From the NCBI GenBank assembly GCA_963724645.1, contig CAVRVJ010000005.1:372001-436000 (forward strand): a stretch of DNA of 64,000 bases, given 5' to 3'. Source of the DNA: CAVXSP01 sp963724645 (GTDB taxonomy: Bacteria; Acidobacteriota; Vicinamibacteria; Vicinamibacterales; SCN-69-37). The position numbers and the translations under genes were made by a program. Shown here in pieces: positions 9,414 through 17,555 of the stretch. The notes below the pieces were generated by a model. It was not told the DNA's origin and searched no databases. It was given only the letters and a program-made list of their open reading frames with translations. Each line of letters starts with the position of its first letter. The stretch's first letter is position 1.

Positions 9414-9956
9414 CTACGCCTCGGGCTCGATGAGGCCGAAGTGACCGTCGGGCCGGCGGTACAGAATCGTCACCCCGTCAGAGCGGGCGTCCCGGAAGAC
9501 CAGGAAACTCTGGTCGCCGCCGCTCAGGGCCAGCATGGCATCGTCCAGATTCATGGGTTTCACGGCCGAGCGCCGCGATCGGATTACGCGCGGCGCGGTC
9601 TCCGCGGGGACGCGTTCCGCCGCGGGCACGGCGCGAGGGCCGGCGCCGTTGCCGGCGAGCCGGCGGCGGGTCTTCCACCGGCCTTTCAGGCGCTGGGCCT
9701 GCTGCTCGACTTTGTCCACGGCCAACGACACGGCTCGGGCCATCTGCGGGTCCCGGCCCAGGCCGTGCAGGATGTGATCCCCGCGCGCGTGAAGCGTGAG
9801 ATCGCAGACGACCATTCCGCGCTGCTGCCGGAGCACGCACTGAGCGGAGACCACACTGTCGGCCAACAATCGCTCGATGCGATTCAGTTTTCGATCGATC
9901 TGCTGCCGCGCCGCCTCGGGAATCTCGAGGTGGCGGCCGGTAACCGTAAGCTTCAT
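9414..9956 (-). CDS. hpf: Long-form ribosome hibernation promoting factor
   Basis: The N-terminal domain (MKLTVTGRHLEIPEAARQQI to about residue 95) is the ribosome-binding alpha/beta fold of HPF/YfiA. The C-terminal domain after a variable linker (VKPMNLDDAMLALSGGDQS, DGVTILYRRPDGHFGLIEPE) is the dimerisation domain found only in long HPF, which forms 100S ribosomes alone. At 180 residues it has the expected length. It lies between rpoN and hprK, the usual place for hpf in this cluster. Confidence 0.95.
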   Translation of the reverse strand: MKLTVTGRHLEIPEAARQQIDRKLNRIERLLADSVVSAQCVLRQQRGMVVCDLTLHARGDHILHGLGRDPQMARAVSLAVDKVEQQAQRLKGRWKTRRRLAGNGAGPRAVPAAERVPAETAPRVIRSRRSAVKPMNLDDAMLALSGGDQSFLVFRDARSDGVTILYRRPDGHFGLIEPEA

Positions 9957-10050
9957 AGGGACCTCTCAAGAACCGGCAAGCACGGAGGCCGCAAGTCCGC
10001 GGGAATCAGATCGTCCGGCTGCCGCGTCCCGCAGGCTCGCAGCCTCTCTC

Positions 10051-11481
10051 TCAGTACAGCACCTTGCGCTGATTCGACGTCGGGATCTTCAGCTCCTCGC
10101 GGTATTTCGCGATCGTCCGCCGCGCCAGCACAAGGCCTTCCTTCTGGAGCATGTTCATGATCTTGGAATCGCTGAGCGGGCGCCGCTGATCTTCGGCCTC
10201 GATGATCTTGCGGATGCGTTGTTTGATGGTGACCGATGACACGCTCTCGCCGTACGAGCTGCTGATCCCGCTGTGGAAGAAGTATTTCATTTTGTACACG
10301 CCTTGCGGCGTGTGCATGTACTTGTTGTTCACCACGCGTGAGACGGTCGACTCGTGCATGCCGATGTCGCTCGCCACGTCGCGCAGCACCAGCGGCCGCA
10401 GGTGCTCGATCCCGCGATCGAGGAAGTCGCGCTGGAAGTTGATGATGCTCGTCGCGACCTTGAGGATCGTCTTCTGCCGTTGGTCGACTGACTTCAGCAG
10501 CCACAGCGCCGACCGGAACTTGTCTTTCACATAGGCGCGCGTCTCATCGGACGTCTCGCCCCCCTTGTCGAGGAGCCGCCGGTAGACCGGGCTGATCCGC
10601 AGCTGCGGCAGGCCATCCTCATTCAACATGGCCTTGTAACCCTCGTCACCCTTGACGATGTACACGTCGGGGATGACGTACTGGGAGTCGGCCGGACTGT
10701 ACCGGGCGCCTGGTTTCGGATCGAGACGCTTGATGACCTCGATGTGCTCCTTGATCTCTTCCGGCTCGAGGCCCATCACCCGCGCCAGTTCCGGGATGCG
10801 GTGGTTCTGCAGCAGGCGGAGGTGATCACGAACCAGCGTCTCGGCCGGGGAGCCTGCCAGCCCGAGATGCCGCAACTGCAACAGCAGGCACTCCTGCAGG
10901 TCCCTGGCGCCGACGCCGATCGGATCGAACGACTGGATGTGCTCGAGCGCTCGTTCGACCAGGCCGATCTCCCAGCCGCCGAGGCCGGCAATCTCATCGA
11001 GCGAGGCGACCAGATAGCCGTCCTCATCGATATTCCCGATGATGGCGGCGCCGACGTCCCGTACGGCCTCGTCGGTGCTCTGCATGTTGAGGCTGAGTTG
11101 CCACATCAGGTGATCGGCCAGCGAGCTCTTGGTCGAGAGCGTGTTCTCGATTGGCGGCAGTTCTTTGACTTCCTGCGGCTGCCGAGGCCGGTACCCGTCG
11201 TCGAGGTACTCACCGAAGAAGTACTCGTAATCGGCGTCGTCCCAGGTATCGCCCTTTTCCTCAGCCTTCTTCTCCGCCTGTTCGGTGGCCTGGGTCACCT
11301 CCGGTGGCTGCAGATCTTCAGCGGGGACTTCCTCCAGGAGTGGGTTCTCGACCATCTCCTGGTTCAACAGGTCGGCCAATTCCAGCGTCGTCATCGGCAA
11401 CAGCTTGATGGCCTGCTGCAATGACGGCGTCAGAATCAGCTTCTGAACGAGGCGCGTGTGGAGCTTCTGCTGAATCGCCAT
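10051..11481 (-). CDS. rpoN: RNA polymerase sigma-54 factor
   Basis: The glutamine/leucine-rich activator-interacting region is at the start (MAIQQKLHTRLVQKLILTPS, QQAIKLLPMTTLELADLL), followed by an acidic region and the core-binding domain. The DNA-binding part contains the helix-turn-helix and ends in the RpoN box (ARRTIAKYREELKIPTSNQR), which reads the -24 element. The start at 11481 gives 476 residues and matches family N-termini; an upstream codon at 11514 would add 11 unconserved residues. Sigma-54 needs an AAA+ activator, none of which is in this window. Confidence 0.96.
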   Translation of the reverse strand: MAIQQKLHTRLVQKLILTPSLQQAIKLLPMTTLELADLLNQEMVENPLLEEVPAEDLQPPEVTQATEQAEKKAEEKGDTWDDADYEYFFGEYLDDGYRPRQPQEVKELPPIENTLSTKSSLADHLMWQLSLNMQSTDEAVRDVGAAIIGNIDEDGYLVASLDEIAGLGGWEIGLVERALEHIQSFDPIGVGARDLQECLLLQLRHLGLAGSPAETLVRDHLRLLQNHRIPELARVMGLEPEEIKEHIEVIKRLDPKPGARYSPADSQYVIPDVYIVKGDEGYKAMLNEDGLPQLRISPVYRRLLDKGGETSDETRAYVKDKFRSALWLLKSVDQRQKTILKVATSIINFQRDFLDRGIEHLRPLVLRDVASDIGMHESTVSRVVNNKYMHTPQGVYKMKYFFHSGISSSYGESVSSVTIKQRIRKIIEAEDQRRPLSDSKIMNMLQKEGLVLARRTIAKYREELKIPTSNQRKVLY

Positions 11482-11542
11482 GCCTGATAGATAATCGACG
11501 TCCGTCCTTCCCAATCTTAGACGGAAAGTCGTCCCCGGGGCA

Positions 11543-12268
11543 TCAGTCCAGCCGGAAATCGGCCCCGAGGTAGATGCGCTTGACTTCCTCGTCGGCGGCC
11601 AGACTCGCCGGCGTCCCGCTGCGGAAAATCACGCCATCGTGAACGATATATGCCCGATCTGTAATTCGAAGGGTCTCGCGCACGTTGTGATCGGTCACGA
11701 GGACGCCGATTCCGCGATCCTTGAGATGGAAGATGATTTTCTGTATCTCGGTCACCGCAATCGGGTCGATTCCCGCGAACGGCTCGTCCAGCAGCATGAT
11801 CTTGGGCTCATTGACCAGCGCGCGCGTGATCTCGACGCGTCGGCGCTCGCCGCCCGACAGCGTATACGCCTTGGCCCTCGCCAGCGGCGTCAGATTGAGC
11901 TCTGCCAGGAGGGCGGCCAGCCGGCTCTGCCGATCCGCCCGTCCGATCGGCAGCGTCTCGAGAATCGCGAGAATATTGTTCTCGACGGTCAGGCCACGGA
12001 AGATCGACGGCTCCTGAGGCAGATAGCCGATCCCCTTGCGCGCCCGGACGTACATGGGATCGGACGTCAGGTCGTGATCGTCGAGCAGGACCCGGCCGGC
12101 GTCCGGTCCCGTCAACCCGACGACCATGCCGAACGTCGTCGTCTTGCCGGCGCCGTTCGGGCCGAGCAGGCCGACGACCTCGCCGGACGAGACGTCGAGG
12201 TCGACGGTCCGGACGACCGTCCGCCCGCTGTACGACTTGGTCAGCCCTTCCGTCCGCAGGGTCGCCAT
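11543..12268 (-). CDS. lptB: LPS export ABC transporter ATP-binding protein LptB
   Basis: The 241-residue ATPase has Walker A (GLLGPNGAGKTTTFGMVVG), the Q-loop YLPQEPSIFRGLTVENN, signature TLSGGERRRVEITRAL, Walker B (KIMLLDEPFAGIDPIAV) and the switch histidine in VLVTDHNVRETL. SIFRGLTV and the AFAGIDP-type Walker B are characteristic of LptB. It powers extraction of lipopolysaccharide by LptFG. The gene directly abuts the lptC-lptA fusion upstream and precedes rpoN. Confidence 0.96.
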   Translation of the reverse strand: MATLRTEGLTKSYSGRTVVRTVDLDVSSGEVVGLLGPNGAGKTTTFGMVVGLTGPDAGRVLLDDHDLTSDPMYVRARKGIGYLPQEPSIFRGLTVENNILAILETLPIGRADRQSRLAALLAELNLTPLARAKAYTLSGGERRRVEITRALVNEPKIMLLDEPFAGIDPIAVTEIQKIIFHLKDRGIGVLVTDHNVRETLRITDRAYIVHDGVIFRSGTPASLAADEEVKRIYLGADFRLD

Positions 12269-14572
12269 CTATCTGGCGGCCTTCAGCTTCGCGACAGATG
12301 TCTTCAGCGGCTCTTCACATGGCATCTGCTTGGATGTGCGCAGCGCCTTCGGCTCGCTCGGCGGCTCCTCAATCGTCTGGTCCTTGCCCTGGTAGTGCAG
12401 TTCGGTGCTGGTCTCGAGCGAGCATGACTTCTTGCCCGAGTCGATCTGCACGTTCTTGAAGTACATCGGCTTGCCCGTGATGACGTGCGTCTCGGTGGCC
12501 GGATCGTATTGCAGCCGATCGCCAATTGTTTCGCGGCCGCCTTCGAATTTCGCCGCCATCGTGCCCGACGCGTCCAATGTCTTGAGGGCCCGCTCGTCCT
12601 TCGCGAGCGTCAGCGTAATCTGCTGAGCCTCGACGTCGCCATCAGGACCGGTCAATGCCACCGGCTTTCCGGCCTCGCCAAGATAGACGGCCTGGCGGTT
12701 GGCGTCGACGTAGTTCATCTCCTTCGCCGAGACGACGGTTTTCGATGGCTTCGCCGGAGTATTGGGGCCGCGAGCAGACGGCGGAGCCTTTGAGGGCGCA
12801 GGGTTCCCGCGTGGCGCGTCGTTCGACGGATCGTCCAGCTCAAAGCTCGATTTCACCTGGCCGAGTGCATGCAGATTTCCCGTGTCCTGCTCGACGTCGA
12901 TCCGTTCGACCGCTGCGATGGTGTTCCTGCCATCACTCTGGTACACGCGGGCAGGGTTCGCCGCGTCCTGTCCCACGAACGTCGCCGACTTCGTCGCGTT
13001 GACGTACTTCAGCGCTGCACCCGTTCCGTAGACTGGCTGGCCGGGTTCGAAGAGTGCAGGGGTCTTCGTGTCGCCCTCCGTCGACTTCCCAGGTGTCATC
13101 TTCGTTGTGACCTTGTCCTTGGCCCGGAGATTGTGGTTCGCGAGCTCCACCTGAATCCACAGCGCGTCGACGCGTACGGAGCCGTCGTCGACCCAGGGCC
13201 CCGACTTCGCGCCCTTGGCCGGGGTCAAGACCAGCGTGCCGGCGGCTTCATCGTGCACCGCGGAATCGGCTCCGGCCCGCATGTTTCCGTCCTTGAAGCT
13301 CACGTTCTGCCTGAACTCGGACTTCTGGATCGCGCCCAGTTGTCCCTTGAGATCGAGCGTGAGCGATTTCGAAGTCCCCGTCCGATCGACGGCAGGCGCT
13401 ACGGCTGCGCCCCGCCCGCCGCGCGGCGCCGGCGCGGCGGCGCTCTTCTCAACGAAGGTCACGTCGCCGTCGAAGATGGCCGCGTTGAGACCGTTCTTCT
13501 CGTCGCCGCTCGTGACGAGCGACGTCGCGTGAATGGTTCGATCGGGATTCTCGCCGCTCCCCGGCAGCAGCACCTCGACGCCAGTCTGCGCCTGAAGGTT
13601 CGTCAGCGTCCGCCCGTCGGAACCCGTTACGAGGTCGATAGTGAGGGCAGAGATCGTCTGCCTCCCCTGATCGGTGGTTTGTACCAGGCGCGACTTGCCG
13701 TTCAGCGTGGCGTGGCGCAGGGTCTGGCCGTCTGCCTGAAACTCCAGGGCCATCTCGTCCGCTTGCAGGTTGGGCGCGTCCGGTTTCGCCGCGGCGCCGG
13801 GGATGACGCTCGCATTGCCGTGCATCTCGATGAGCTTCGCGCCTTTGTCGTCGTCGGTGAAATGAATGATCAGCTGGTCGGCGGCGAGGGTCTGGTCCGG
13901 CTGCACGACGCGTGCGTGGTCACGAAGGTTCATGAATTTGTCGGCGCGCGCGACGCCGATACCTTTGGCGCTGGCCTCGAGCGCTCCTTCCCCTTTTGCG
14001 TCCGGCAAGCGCGCGACGCGGGCCTCGTCGAGCAGCCACAGGACGTCGCGCTGGCGGTCATACGTGGCGCCCACGCCACTGCCCTTCATGCGATCGCGAC
14101 GGAACGTGAGTTTCCCGGGGATCGTGGCCAGACCCTGCACATTGTCGTACGTCGCGTCGTCGGTCTCGACCTCCAGGCCATCGCTGGCCTTCGTGCGGAC
14201 GTGGCCGTGCAGCTGGATCAGGCCCGGTTCGTCGCCCGTCACGGCCTTGCCCTGGCTTTCGGCGACATCCGACCAGATATCGAAGGTCGTCCCGTCATTT
14301 CGCGTGCTCGTGAAGTGCGCGCGGCTGAGGCGCGTGCGCCCATCTTCGAACGCGGTCGAGACCTGCGCCTCAATCCTCAGGTCTTCCTTCCCGGTGTTGA
14401 CGTTGGTTCGAAGATTCAGCACGCCACTCTGCTGTGAGGTGACCTTGGGGTCAGTCAGCGCTGCGGGCGTCGCTGTAGGAGCCGGACGTTTGCGCGAATA
14501 CACCACAATCGCGATCGCGCATCCCACGCCCACGAGCGCGACCAGTATCCGGACCGGACGCTGCCACCTCAT
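12269..14572 (-). CDS. LptC-LptA fused LPS export bridge protein
   Basis: Starting at 14572 (four-base overlap with recJ) the protein has 767 residues. It opens with one membrane segment (ILVALVGVGCAIAIVVYS) and a LptC-like region, then continues as a long beta-rich OstA/LptA domain with repeated 'DxxTYDxxxGxxxxxGxVxF'-like strands, for example DDATYDNVQGLATIPGKLTF and GATYDRQRDVLWLLDEARV. The final LptA-like unit contains GDRLQYDPATETHVITGKPM. LptC and LptA normally are separate proteins of about 190 residues each that form the periplasmic LPS slide. The longer upstream reading (to 14968) overlaps recJ and is not supported. Confidence 0.85.
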   Translation of the reverse strand: MRWQRPVRILVALVGVGCAIAIVVYSRKRPAPTATPAALTDPKVTSQQSGVLNLRTNVNTGKEDLRIEAQVSTAFEDGRTRLSRAHFTSTRNDGTTFDIWSDVAESQGKAVTGDEPGLIQLHGHVRTKASDGLEVETDDATYDNVQGLATIPGKLTFRRDRMKGSGVGATYDRQRDVLWLLDEARVARLPDAKGEGALEASAKGIGVARADKFMNLRDHARVVQPDQTLAADQLIIHFTDDDKGAKLIEMHGNASVIPGAAAKPDAPNLQADEMALEFQADGQTLRHATLNGKSRLVQTTDQGRQTISALTIDLVTGSDGRTLTNLQAQTGVEVLLPGSGENPDRTIHATSLVTSGDEKNGLNAAIFDGDVTFVEKSAAAPAPRGGRGAAVAPAVDRTGTSKSLTLDLKGQLGAIQKSEFRQNVSFKDGNMRAGADSAVHDEAAGTLVLTPAKGAKSGPWVDDGSVRVDALWIQVELANHNLRAKDKVTTKMTPGKSTEGDTKTPALFEPGQPVYGTGAALKYVNATKSATFVGQDAANPARVYQSDGRNTIAAVERIDVEQDTGNLHALGQVKSSFELDDPSNDAPRGNPAPSKAPPSARGPNTPAKPSKTVVSAKEMNYVDANRQAVYLGEAGKPVALTGPDGDVEAQQITLTLAKDERALKTLDASGTMAAKFEGGRETIGDRLQYDPATETHVITGKPMYFKNVQIDSGKKSCSLETSTELHYQGKDQTIEEPPSEPKALRTSKQMPCEEPLKTSVAKLKAAR

Positions 14573-16308
14573 CCGATCGCCCCCACCGGCATGCGCACGT
14601 CGGCAACGACAAGCTCCGTCGTCTGCACACCCTGATATTCGCTCTGGCCGAGCGAGTACGCCAACTCGAGGCCTTCCCGGTTCGCGTTCAGGTACTCGCC
14701 CCGATCCGCCGCGCGCCAGGCCATGGCCGAGAGCGTGCGGCCGTCCTGCTTGAACATCAGCTTGAGGTGCCGGTTCTTGATCGTGCGCGGCGTCGAGACC
14801 ACCTGAACGGGCGCCGTGCGAAACACGGGGACCGGATTGGCCGGACCGAACGGGCCGAGCTGCCCAAGCCCTTCGAGGACGGCCGGGGAGATATCCCGCA
14901 GGCCCAGCCGCGCGTGAATCGGCAGCCGGGGAATCAGATCGTCGGGACTGAGCCGGTCGTTGGCCCACGCGGTCAACCGGCGCCGCAGCTCGCCGATCCG
15001 ATCGGCCTGAAGCGTTACGCCGGCGGCGAGCTTGTGGCCGCCGAATCTGAGGAAGAGGTCGCTGCAGGACTCCAGGGCCGCGAGCATGTCGAAGCTCGAG
15101 ATACTCCGTGCCGAGCCGTGAGCGATTCCGTCCTCAATCGAGAGCACCAGCGCGGGCTTCTGAAACGTCTCGACCAGTTTGGAGGCCACGATGCCGATGA
15201 CGCCCCGGTGCCAGCTCTCGCCGGCGACGACGAGAATATTGGGCGCGCCGATCTCAAGGTCGTTCTCGATCACGCGGCGCGCGTCACCCACGATCGCCGC
15301 TTCCTGCTCCTGGCGCCTGGCGTTCTCCTCGGTCAACCGGCGCGCGAGCACGCGCGCCTGGCTTCGCGACTCATCGTCGCGCCCGCGCATCAGGAGCAGG
15401 TCGAGCGCGAGGTTGGCCGACTGCATCCGGCCGGCGGCGTTGACGCGAGGTCCGAGAATGAAGCCGATGTGAAACGTGTCGAGCTGCTTGCCCAGCAGCC
15501 CGCTCTCTTCGAGCAGAGCCTCGAGCCCGGTGCCGTGCGGGCCCGCCGACAGACTCGCCAGGCCGTGATGCGCGATGACGCGGTTTTCGCCGACGAGCGG
15601 CACGACGTCGGCCAGCGTGCCGATGGCGGCGATCTTCACGAAGTGCGGCAGCCAGTGACTCGCGCGCCCCTCCGTCATGAGCAAACCCTGCACCAGCTTC
15701 AGGGCGACGCCGACGCCCGCCAGGGCCTTCTCCGGATACCGGCAGTCCGCGCGCTTCGGGTTGATCACGGCGAGCGCCCGCGGGAGTGACGCATCCGGCT
15801 CGTGGTGATCGGTGATGATGAGATCGATTCCCAGCTCACGCGCGCGCTCCGCCGCCTCTGCCGCGCGGATACCGCAATCGACCGACACGATCACCCGCGC
15901 GCCGGCCGCGTGAAGCCGCTCGATGCTCGCGGGCAGCAGGCCGTAGCCGTCGCGCAGCCGGTCCGGCACGAAGTGATCGACGCTGCCGCCCAGCAACTCG
16001 ATGGCGCGCCGCAGGATGATCGTGGACGTGATGCCGTCCACGTCGTAGTCGCCATGAATCACGATGCGCTCGTGCTGCGCGATGGCCGCCAGCAGGCGGT
16101 CCACCGCCTCGCGCATCCCGGACAGCAGAAACGGATCGTGCAGGTGATCAAGGGACGGCGCCAGGAACCGGCGCGCCGCATCCGGCTCGTCGAACCCGCG
16201 CTGACACAACAGCCGCGCGATGACGGGCGGAACCTTCAGGACCTCCGCCGCCGCCGCCACGCGGGCTTCGTCGGCCGGCACATCCTCCCAGATTCGACGA
16301 TGCATCAC
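14569..16308 (-). CDS. recJ: Single-stranded-DNA-specific exonuclease RecJ
   Basis: The 579-residue nuclease carries the DHH phosphoesterase motifs: IVIHGDYDVDGITSTIIL, IVSVDCGIRA, DLIITDHHEPD and the NPKR segment. The DHHA1 region has SWHRGVIGIVASKLVE and the glycine-rich FGGHKLAAGVTL. A C-terminal OB-like domain follows. RecJ degrades 5'-ended single strands in recombination and base-excision repair and binds the SSB tail. The start overlaps the accA stop by four bases and its stop overlaps lptC-lptA, so these are co-transcribed. Confidence 0.96.
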   Translation of the reverse strand: MMHRRIWEDVPADEARVAAAAEVLKVPPVIARLLCQRGFDEPDAARRFLAPSLDHLHDPFLLSGMREAVDRLLAAIAQHERIVIHGDYDVDGITSTIILRRAIELLGGSVDHFVPDRLRDGYGLLPASIERLHAAGARVIVSVDCGIRAAEAAERARELGIDLIITDHHEPDASLPRALAVINPKRADCRYPEKALAGVGVALKLVQGLLMTEGRASHWLPHFVKIAAIGTLADVVPLVGENRVIAHHGLASLSAGPHGTGLEALLEESGLLGKQLDTFHIGFILGPRVNAAGRMQSANLALDLLLMRGRDDESRSQARVLARRLTEENARRQEQEAAIVGDARRVIENDLEIGAPNILVVAGESWHRGVIGIVASKLVETFQKPALVLSIEDGIAHGSARSISSFDMLAALESCSDLFLRFGGHKLAAGVTLQADRIGELRRRLTAWANDRLSPDDLIPRLPIHARLGLRDISPAVLEGLGQLGPFGPANPVPVFRTAPVQVVSTPRTIKNRHLKLMFKQDGRTLSAMAWRAADRGEYLNANREGLELAYSLGQSEYQGVQTTELVVADVRMPVGAIG

Positions 16309-17396
16309 GTAGAAGGTTCCGGGTTCCGCCCCTCGACAGGCGCCGAGCGCCTGGGGTGTGACGACCGGCGCGGCTCCGCGGTTCCGGGGTCATTTGATTC
16401 AGTACCTCGCGTACCCGCCGTACCGGCCTCTTCGTCCGTGAACGCCTGGCCCTCGCGTCCCATGGCGCGGAATTTTGCGTAGCGGCCTTCGAGGCGCGCG
16501 ACGCTGTCCGTGGCCTGCAGTTCGGCCAGATGCCGCGCCAGCGCCTCGGCGACCAGCGCCGCGGCCGCGTCGTAGTCGGTATGCGCGCCGCCGGGCGGCT
16601 CCTTCACGATTTCGTCGATGAGGTCCATCGCCAGCAGATCCGGCGCCGTGATCTTCAACGCCTCAGCCGCCTCGACTTTGCGCTTGGCGTCGCGCCAGAG
16701 GATCGCGGCGCAGCCTTCAGGCGGAATGACACTGTAAATCGTGAACTCCTGCATGAGGACGCGGTCGCCGATGGCGATGCCGAGCGCGCCGCCGCTGCCC
16801 CCTTCGCCGCAGACGAGCACGACGATCGGCACATCGAGCAGCGCCATCTCACGCAGATTCAGCGCAATGGCCTCCGCCACCCCGCGTTCCTCCGACTCGA
16901 TTCCGGGATAGGCCGCAGGGGTGTCGACGAACACGATGAGCGGCAGCGCGAATTTTTCCGCCATCTTCATGACGCGAAGGGCCTTGCGGTAGCCTTCGGG
17001 CTTTGCGTAGCCGAAGTTCCGATAGATCTTCTGTTTGGTATCGCGTCCCTTCTGATGCCCGAGGATCGCGACCGGCCGGCCGTTGAATCGCGCGAGGCCA
17101 GTCACGATGGCCTTGTCGTCCGCGAAACGCCGATCCCCGTGAAGTTCCAGGAAATCCGTGAACAGCCGGTCAACGTAGTCGAGCATGCAGGGCCGGTTCG
17201 CGTGTCTCGCGACCTGCACGCGCTGCCACGGCGTGAGCGTCGCGTAGATCTCGGCGCGCAGTTCGCTGGCGCGCGCCTCGAGGCGTGCAATCGCTGCCTG
17301 CCGTTCGGGCGTCTGTGGCATGAGACGCAGCGCCTCGATCTCCTTCAGCAGCACGCCGACCGGTTCTTCGAAGTCGAGGAGGTCAGAGGACGGCAT
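16305..17396 (-). CDS. accA: Acetyl-CoA carboxylase carboxyltransferase subunit alpha
   Basis: AccA with AccD transfers the carboxyl group to acetyl-CoA in the first step of fatty-acid synthesis. Family blocks include FTDFLELHGDRRFADDKAIV, GHQKGRDTKQKIYRNFGYAK, PLIVFVDTPAAYPGIESEER, and GEGGSGGALGIAIGDRVLM. The start at 17396 (MPSSDLLDFEEPV) matches the family; the frame is open to 17540 but without conserved sequence. The last 40 or so residues after FRAMGREGQAF are a non-conserved proline/arginine tail, so a frameshift near 16440 that hides an earlier stop is possible. Confidence 0.94.
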   Translation of the reverse strand: MPSSDLLDFEEPVGVLLKEIEALRLMPQTPERQAAIARLEARASELRAEIYATLTPWQRVQVARHANRPCMLDYVDRLFTDFLELHGDRRFADDKAIVTGLARFNGRPVAILGHQKGRDTKQKIYRNFGYAKPEGYRKALRVMKMAEKFALPLIVFVDTPAAYPGIESEERGVAEAIALNLREMALLDVPIVVLVCGEGGSGGALGIAIGDRVLMQEFTIYSVIPPEGCAAILWRDAKRKVEAAEALKITAPDLLAMDLIDEIVKEPPGGAHTDYDAAAALVAEALARHLAELQATDSVARLEGRYAKFRAMGREGQAFTDEEAGTAGTRGTESNDPGTAEPRRSSHPRRSAPVEGRNPEPST

Positions 17397-17555
17397 CGTT
17401 AACCCCTCTCTGCTGGGCGGCGCCCCGCCTCCGCTCTCGTACGCGGTTCGCGCGACGTCCGCCGGGCTTGCCGTGGCAGACATCGCCGCGGGCTGTCCGT
17501 CGCCGGAACACTTCCCCATTGCCGCGCTGCCGCATTTCAACCGCGCTGTGCCATT

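Noticed and set aside
12869..14437. 522-codon open frame on the plus strand
   Set aside because: It lies antisense to the lptC-lptA fusion and has shadow composition without motifs.
14573..14968. N-terminal extension of the lptC-lptA fusion
   Set aside because: The extra 132 residues are antisense-free but lie inside recJ in another frame and lack conserved sequence; the ATG at 14572 precedes a proper membrane anchor.
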